Source of the DNA: CF-161 sp035259145 | GTDB lineage: Bacteria; Chloroflexota; Dormibacteria; Dormibacterales; Dormibacteraceae | NCBI GenBank assembly: GCA_035259145.1 | Contig: DATFWQ010000306.1 | Coordinates: 1-10,313, forward strand | Direction: 5' to 3' | DNA: 10,313 nucleotides | Shown here: positions 7,806 to 10,313 of the stretch, in pieces | How positions within the stretch are numbered: position 1 is the stretch's first letter | Layout of the letters: each line of letters begins with the position of its first letter | Notes under the pieces: generated by a model | The model's input: only the letters and a program-made list of their open reading frames with translations | Databases searched by the model: none | Told to the model about the DNA's origin: nothing | Program-made: the position numbers and the translations under genes

Positions 7806-7892
7806 CCGGCTGAGGTCCGACGTCCGTTTGGCGTAGGGGCAGTCTCTATTGGACGCTACGTACTCGGGGTCCGGGGCTGGCCCCTCAGCCGC

Positions 7893-8215
7893 GGTCACCC
7901 AGCTCGCCAGCTGGATCCGGGAACTCAGGCCAAGCTTGTTGAGCGTGTTCGTGAGGTGGGTCGTCACTGTTCGCTCGGAGATGAAGAGCCTGGCAGCGAT
8001 CTGCTGGCTCGTCAGCACCTCGGCGACAAATGCGCAATCTCCAGTTCCCGGCGCGTCAGGGAGTTCGCTGGCCGGCTCACCCGAGACGCGCGCGGAACCG
8101 CAGCCGGGCCAGCTAGCGTCTGCTCCAGCACGTAGGCGATCGCTTCCCCGTCGGGCATGGTCCTCTCACAGTGGAGACAGGTCATGCCCTCGATCGTCAT
8201 CTGCTTGGTTGCCAT
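7893..8215 (-). pseudogene. CopZ-like HMA start joined to frameshifted LuxR C-terminus
   Basis: The minus-strand ATG at 8215 has a strong GGAGGAGG ribosome binding site six to seven bases upstream. Codons 1-20 read as the first strand and metal loop of an HMA copper-chaperone domain (MTIEGMTCLHC, with the CxxC ligand pair). From codon 21 the sequence changes abruptly to a LuxR C-terminus: DGEAIAYVL and LTRRELEIAH match the end of the large LuxR protein in this window (AGEAVDYVL, LSRRELEIAR). A one-base loss near 8026-8032 then shifts the frame; the HTH continues in another frame as VAEVLTSQQIAARLF, TVTTHLTNTLNKLG and IQLASWV, ending near 7893 with no stop at the expected place. As written the first frame yields only a 67-residue product. 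Most likely a deletion fused a chaperone gene to a LuxR remnant, which then decayed. Confidence 0.75.
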
Positions 8216-8235
8216 TTGCTGACCTCCTCCGGGTA

Positions 8236-8250
8236 GTGGCCTCAAGCCAC
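8236..8250. promoter_or_regulatory. Short inverted repeat in the divergent region
   Basis: GTGGC-CTCAA-GCCAC, a perfect five-base inverted repeat with a five-base loop, lies in the 43-base gap between the HMA-fusion start and the ArsR ORF. ArsR-family repressors bind imperfect palindromes next to their own gene, so this is a candidate operator, but it is short and could be chance. Confidence 0.3.
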
Positions 8251-8258
8251 CTGCGAAG

Positions 8259-8609
8259 ATGCGCTCCGACGGAGGCGGTCCGCGTTACTGCGACCGATCG
8301 CGGCTGCCTCGGCTAGTGGGAGGGCCGTTGTTCCCGGGTGCTCACTCGTCCAGCGTGCTGCTCGAGGACGGCGAGCGCTCCGTCGGCCAGCTCGTCGCTG
8401 CGGTCGGCCAGCCCCAACCACGAGTCAGCACCCACCTCGCCTGCCTGCGCCACTGCGGCTTCGTCACGACCGAGCGGCGGGGCAAGGAGGTCATCTACCG
8501 GCTCGCCCTGGGCGGGCTGGACCAGATCGTGGGCCGCGCAGCCGAGGTGATGGGCCCACTCGCCGAGCGGCTGGCCACCTGCGCGCGGATCGGGCCGGAG
8601 TGGGTCTGA
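8259..8609 (+). CDS. ArsR-family metal-responsive repressor, CmtR-like
   Basis: A 116-residue winged-helix repressor. From about residue 34 it follows the ArsR pattern: LLEDGERSVGQL, a recognition helix QPRVSTHLACLRHCGFV, and a beta-wing ERRGKEVIYRLA. The recognition helix carries C62 and C66 (CxxxC) and the tail carries C108. This matches the three-cysteine Cd/Pb site known for mycobacterial CmtR, so a soft-metal sensor (Cd, Pb or Hg) is likely. It should leave its operator when metal binds and derepress the following redoxin, MerF-like and ccdA genes. The first ~33 residues do not match the usual ArsR start (which carries a 'DPTR' helix), and the ATG at 8259 has no ribosome binding site; GTG 8316 or TTG 8328 (GGGAGGG just upstream) are alternatives. 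The N-terminus may be damaged or misread. Confidence 0.85.
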   Translation: MRSDGGGPRYCDRSRLPRLVGGPLFPGAHSSSVLLEDGERSVGQLVAAVGQPQPRVSTHLACLRHCGFVTTERRGKEVIYRLALGGLDQIVGRAAEVMGPLAERLATCARIGPEWV

Positions 8610-8672
8610 TGGGCGCCGACGCCTGCGGGGCGGCGAAGCCGGTCGTGTGGGCAGGTTGAGGAGGCGGTGGTC

Positions 8673-9155
8673 ATGACGAGATCGGTTTCACTGCTGGCTC
8701 TGATAGCGCTGGCGCTAGCGGCGTGCGGCGCATCGTCGGCCGCGTCGTCCTCGTCCGGCACTCATGCGACGGCGCTGACCATGCAGCAGGTCGAGGCCCA
8801 AACCCACGGGCACCCGACGGTCCTGCTGTTCACGGCCCAGGGCTGCGCCTCGTGTGTCGGCGAGGCCAAGGCTCTGCAGGACGCCGCCGGTGGCCGCACC
8901 GACCTGCGCCTGGTGGGGGTGGACATGGACCCCGGCGACACCACTCAGGCGCTGGCGGCGTACGTCCAGGCGATCGGACTCCAGTCCAGCGGTTTCATCT
9001 GGATGGTCGACGCCGAAGGTTCGCTGGTCCGCCGCTACGACATCACGAGCCTCAGCTCGGCTGTGTTCCTCGACAGCTCGGGGCAGGCGAGGTTCGTCAA
9101 CCAGGGCCCACAGGACGCGGGCACCTACTCGGAACAGCTCAGCAAGCTCCACTGA
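8673..9155 (+). CDS. Thioredoxin-fold lipoprotein (CASC)
   Basis: A 160-residue exported redox protein. Residues 1-18 form a lipoprotein signal peptide with lipobox LAAC (C18), followed by a Ser/Ala-rich linker, so it should be anchored on the outer face of the cytoplasmic membrane. A thioredoxin-like domain follows: TVLLFTAQGCASC, with redox pair C58 and C61, a later strand LRLVGVDMD, and SSAVFLDSSG near the end. The position of the usual cis-proline before the final strands is occupied by Ser, which is atypical. The ATG at 8673 is chosen because GAGGAGG (8658-8664) is eight bases upstream; a GTG at 8667 would be too close. It lies 63 bases after the ArsR gene and upstream of a ccdA gene, the usual membrane electron donor for such redoxins, so it is probably reduced by CcdA and works on metal-bound or oxidised thiols. 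Confidence 0.85.
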   Translation: MTRSVSLLALIALALAACGASSAASSSSGTHATALTMQQVEAQTHGHPTVLLFTAQGCASCVGEAKALQDAAGGRTDLRLVGVDMDPGDTTQALAAYVQAIGLQSSGFIWMVDAEGSLVRRYDITSLSSAVFLDSSGQARFVNQGPQDAGTYSEQLSKLH

Positions 9156-9184
9156 GCCAGCCCCTTGAACGGAGGGTTCAGGTG

Positions 9185-9478
9185 ATGAGTGACAGAAACG
9201 GCGGGTCCCTCGGCGTGGTTGCGATGGCCGGCCTCGCCGTCATCTGCTGCGCCGGCCCGCTCCTGGTGGTCGCACTCTCAAGCCTGGGCGTCGGCGCCTG
9301 GCTGGCCGCGCACGGCCTGTGACTGCTGGGGGGCCTCGGCCTGCTGACGGCCGGCGCGGCTCTGTTTGCATATCGCCGCCGCCGGACCGTCGCTGCTTGT
9401 GCCTCCGACGGGCGGAGCGAGGAAAGGTCAGGCTCTACAGCTGCGCCGCACGAGACGCGGGAGACTTCCAGGCGGTGA
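9185..9478 (+). pseudogene. MerF-like mercury/metal transporter interrupted by in-frame TGA
   Basis: The frame opens at ATG 9185 behind GGAGGG (9171-9176), 29 bases after the redoxin gene. It encodes a short cytosolic start and a first helix with an internal Cys pair (AVICCAGPLLVVAL), then GVGAWLAAHGL and a TGA at 9320-9322 (codon 46). The same frame continues after the TGA with LLGGLGLLTAGAALFAYRRRR, a second helix with a positively charged end, and a further cysteine (VAAC), stopping at 9476-9478. Two helices, a CC pair in helix 1 and a cysteine after helix 2 is the MerF/MerT-like plan of about 80-100 residues. Relatives often have Trp (TGG) near this turn, so a TGG to TGA nonsense mutation, or a sequencing error, is likely. 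As written only the first 45 residues (9185-9322) are translated. Confidence 0.7.
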
Positions 9479-9566
9479 GCCGCGAGGCCCCGATAGCGCC
9501 GAGGAAAAGCGGCTCCTTTCCAGCTCGTGCCCTCGGGTGCGCCGCTAATGGGAATGGGTCTACATA
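9479..9566 (+). other. Spacer without a recognised gene
   Basis: Between the end of the interrupted merF-like frame and the next small ORF I find no convincing coding signal, terminator or repeat in any frame. Confidence 0.4.
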
Positions 9567-9677
9567 GTGACACGGGCTCGGTCGCTCCGTAGCACGCTCG
9601 TCACCCGTTCCGACGGTGCGCTGACGGAGACAGACCTGGAGGCACACCTTCACAAGCTGGAGGCACCGCCATCGTAG
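9567..9677 (+). CDS. 36-residue ORF, possibly a redoxin C-terminal remnant
   Basis: A short frame from GTG 9567 to TAG 9675-9677, without a good ribosome binding site and preceded in frame by a TAA at 9546. The end, GALTETDLEAHLHKL, resembles the last helix of TlpA/ResA-type thioredoxins, which would fit beside ccdA, but the rest of such a protein is missing. The GGAGG that could serve the next gene lies inside its last codons. It may be a truncated gene, a leader peptide coupling translation to ccdA, or chance. Confidence 0.35.
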   Translation: MTRARSLRSTLVTRSDGALTETDLEAHLHKLEAPPS

Positions 9678-9724
9678 GCCGCCTCCGCTGGGCCTCTTTT
9701 CCCTCACTGCGCGGCTGGCTGGGA

Positions 9725-10313
9725 GTGCTCACGGCCCTGGCAACGCTCGCGCTCTCGGTTGGCGCCGCGTTCGCGACTGGCGCCGGAGGTGGCCGACCCG
9801 TGCTAGTGGTCGAGCGTCTCTCGGGCGCCTCGACCACGCTTCTGCAGGGAGTCGCCGTGACCCTGCCCGTCGGCTATGCATTCGGTGCCGGGATGGTCGC
9901 GGCCGTCAATCCTTGCGGGTTCGCCCTGCTGCCTGCTTACCTGGGCCTGTATCTGGGCACTGAGGACACGCGAGTAGGCTTGAGAGCCATCCCGCGGGCT
10001 CTGGCGGTGAGCGCCATGGTCACCTTGAGCTTTGTCCTCCTCTTCGGTGCGGTCGGTCTGCTGCTCAGCGCCGCGACATCCGCTTTGGCTGCCTATTTCC
10101 CCTGGGCTGGGCTGGCTGTCGGGGTGCTGCTGGTATTCGTGGCAGGCCGCTTGCTCGCCGGGGGTTCCCTCCACGGCCGCCTCGGCAACCAGCTCGCAGA
10201 CCGGATGGGAGGGACTGCCCGCCGCGGAGGGACCTGGGGCTACGCCGCCTTCGGGTTGGCCTATGGGCTGACCTCGCTCGGGTGCACTCTTCCGGTCTTC
10301 CTCACCGTGGTTG
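9725..10313 (+). CDS. ccdA: CcdA/DsbD-type thiol-electron transporter (5' part, runs off window)
   Basis: An integral membrane protein that passes electrons from cytoplasmic thioredoxin to exported redoxins. The open frame shows an N-terminal hydrophobic segment, then the CcdA signature VNPCGFALLPAYLGLYLG at 9905-9958, two more helices (AVSAMVTLSFVLLFGAVGLLL, with the next around WAGLAVGVLLVFVAGRLL), and LTSLGCTLPVFLTVV at the right edge, which supplies the second conserved redox cysteine. The frame is open from 9593. GTG 9725 is the first standard start codon but has no ribosome binding site. A well-placed GGAGG (9659-9663) instead precedes an ATC at 9671, giving an N-terminus VGRLRWASFPSLRGWLG that looks natural, so the true start may be a non-standard or mutated codon there. 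Its expected partner is the CASC lipoprotein upstream. The 3' end is missing. Confidence 0.85.
   Translation, partial: MLTALATLALSVGAAFATGAGGGRPVLVVERLSGASTTLLQGVAVTLPVGYAFGAGMVAAVNPCGFALLPAYLGLYLGTEDTRVGLRAIPRALAVSAMVTLSFVLLFGAVGLLLSAATSALAAYFPWAGLAVGVLLVFVAGRLLAGGSLHGRLGNQLADRMGGTARRGGTWGYAAFGLAYGLTSLGCTLPVFLTVV

Noticed and set aside
7806..7892. Rho-independent terminator after the copper ATPase
   Set aside because: Only a short AGCCGGCT palindrome is present, with no sizeable stem followed by a T-run.
4686..8018. Minus-strand open frame of 1110 codons opposite the copper ATPase
   Set aside because: Only its first ~41 codons (the LuxR HTH remnant) have meaning. The rest is the antisense shadow of the ATPase operon, open because the remnant lost its stop codon.
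9320..9322. Selenocysteine or recoded TGA in the merF-like frame
   Set aside because: The site corresponds to a likely Trp rather than a Cys, no convincing downstream SECIS hairpin is seen, and TGA is a normal stop in neighbouring genes.
9803..10174. Minus-strand ORF of 123 codons at the right end
   Set aside because: It lies opposite the clear CcdA frame with the NPCGF signature and its product has no recognisable pattern.

Overview
The window is very GC-rich with strongly G/C-biased third codon positions. It carries an ATPase-type LuxR regulator, a DUF4242-like small protein and a cupredoxin-fused copper ATPase. Together these suggest an uncultured or environmental member of Actinomycetota or Chloroflexota. 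This is inference from gene style only; no rRNA or tRNA is present to place it. TGA is an ordinary stop here (five intact-looking genes end in it), so the standard bacterial code applies.

Left part (1-2985). On the minus strand lie a large ATPase/LuxR-HTH regulator (2703 to 418) and, downstream of it, a 91-residue DUF4242-like protein (343 to 68). A 57-codon minus-strand ORF (2888 to 2715), possibly an MFS-transporter N-terminal remnant, ends 11 bases before the luxR start. A nearly identical promoter-like block of about 58 bases lies in front of the DUF4242-like gene (414 to 356, minus) and in front of the plus-strand operon (2904 to 2961). It is probably the binding or promoter site shared by this regulon.

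Middle part (2985-7805). Four plus-strand genes follow one another with gaps of 25-46 bases and good ribosome binding sites: two tandem paralogous six-helix membrane proteins of unknown function, a third, unrelated small membrane protein, and an 885-residue Cu(+)-type P1B ATPase. The ATPase has an N-terminal membrane-anchored cupredoxin domain and a C-terminal YHS metal-binding domain instead of the usual HMA domains. The set looks like a copper export operon under LuxR-type control.

Right part (7806-10313). This is a second metal/thiol module with several signs of decay. On the minus strand a CopZ-like HMA chaperone start, with a strong ribosome binding site, is joined after about 20 codons to a frameshifted C-terminal LuxR HTH. 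Divergently, on the plus strand, come a CmtR-like ArsR repressor with a CxxxC recognition-helix cysteine pair, a thioredoxin-fold lipoprotein (CASC), a MerF-like mercury/metal transporter interrupted by an in-frame TGA, a short 36-residue ORF, and the 5' part of a CcdA/DsbD-type thiol-electron transporter that runs off the right edge. The ccdA frame has its best ribosome binding site in front of an ATC codon. Taken together these genes suggest a metal (Hg/Cd/Pb-like) sensing and detoxification operon with periplasmic or extracytoplasmic thiol chemistry, part of which may be non-functional or affected by sequence errors.
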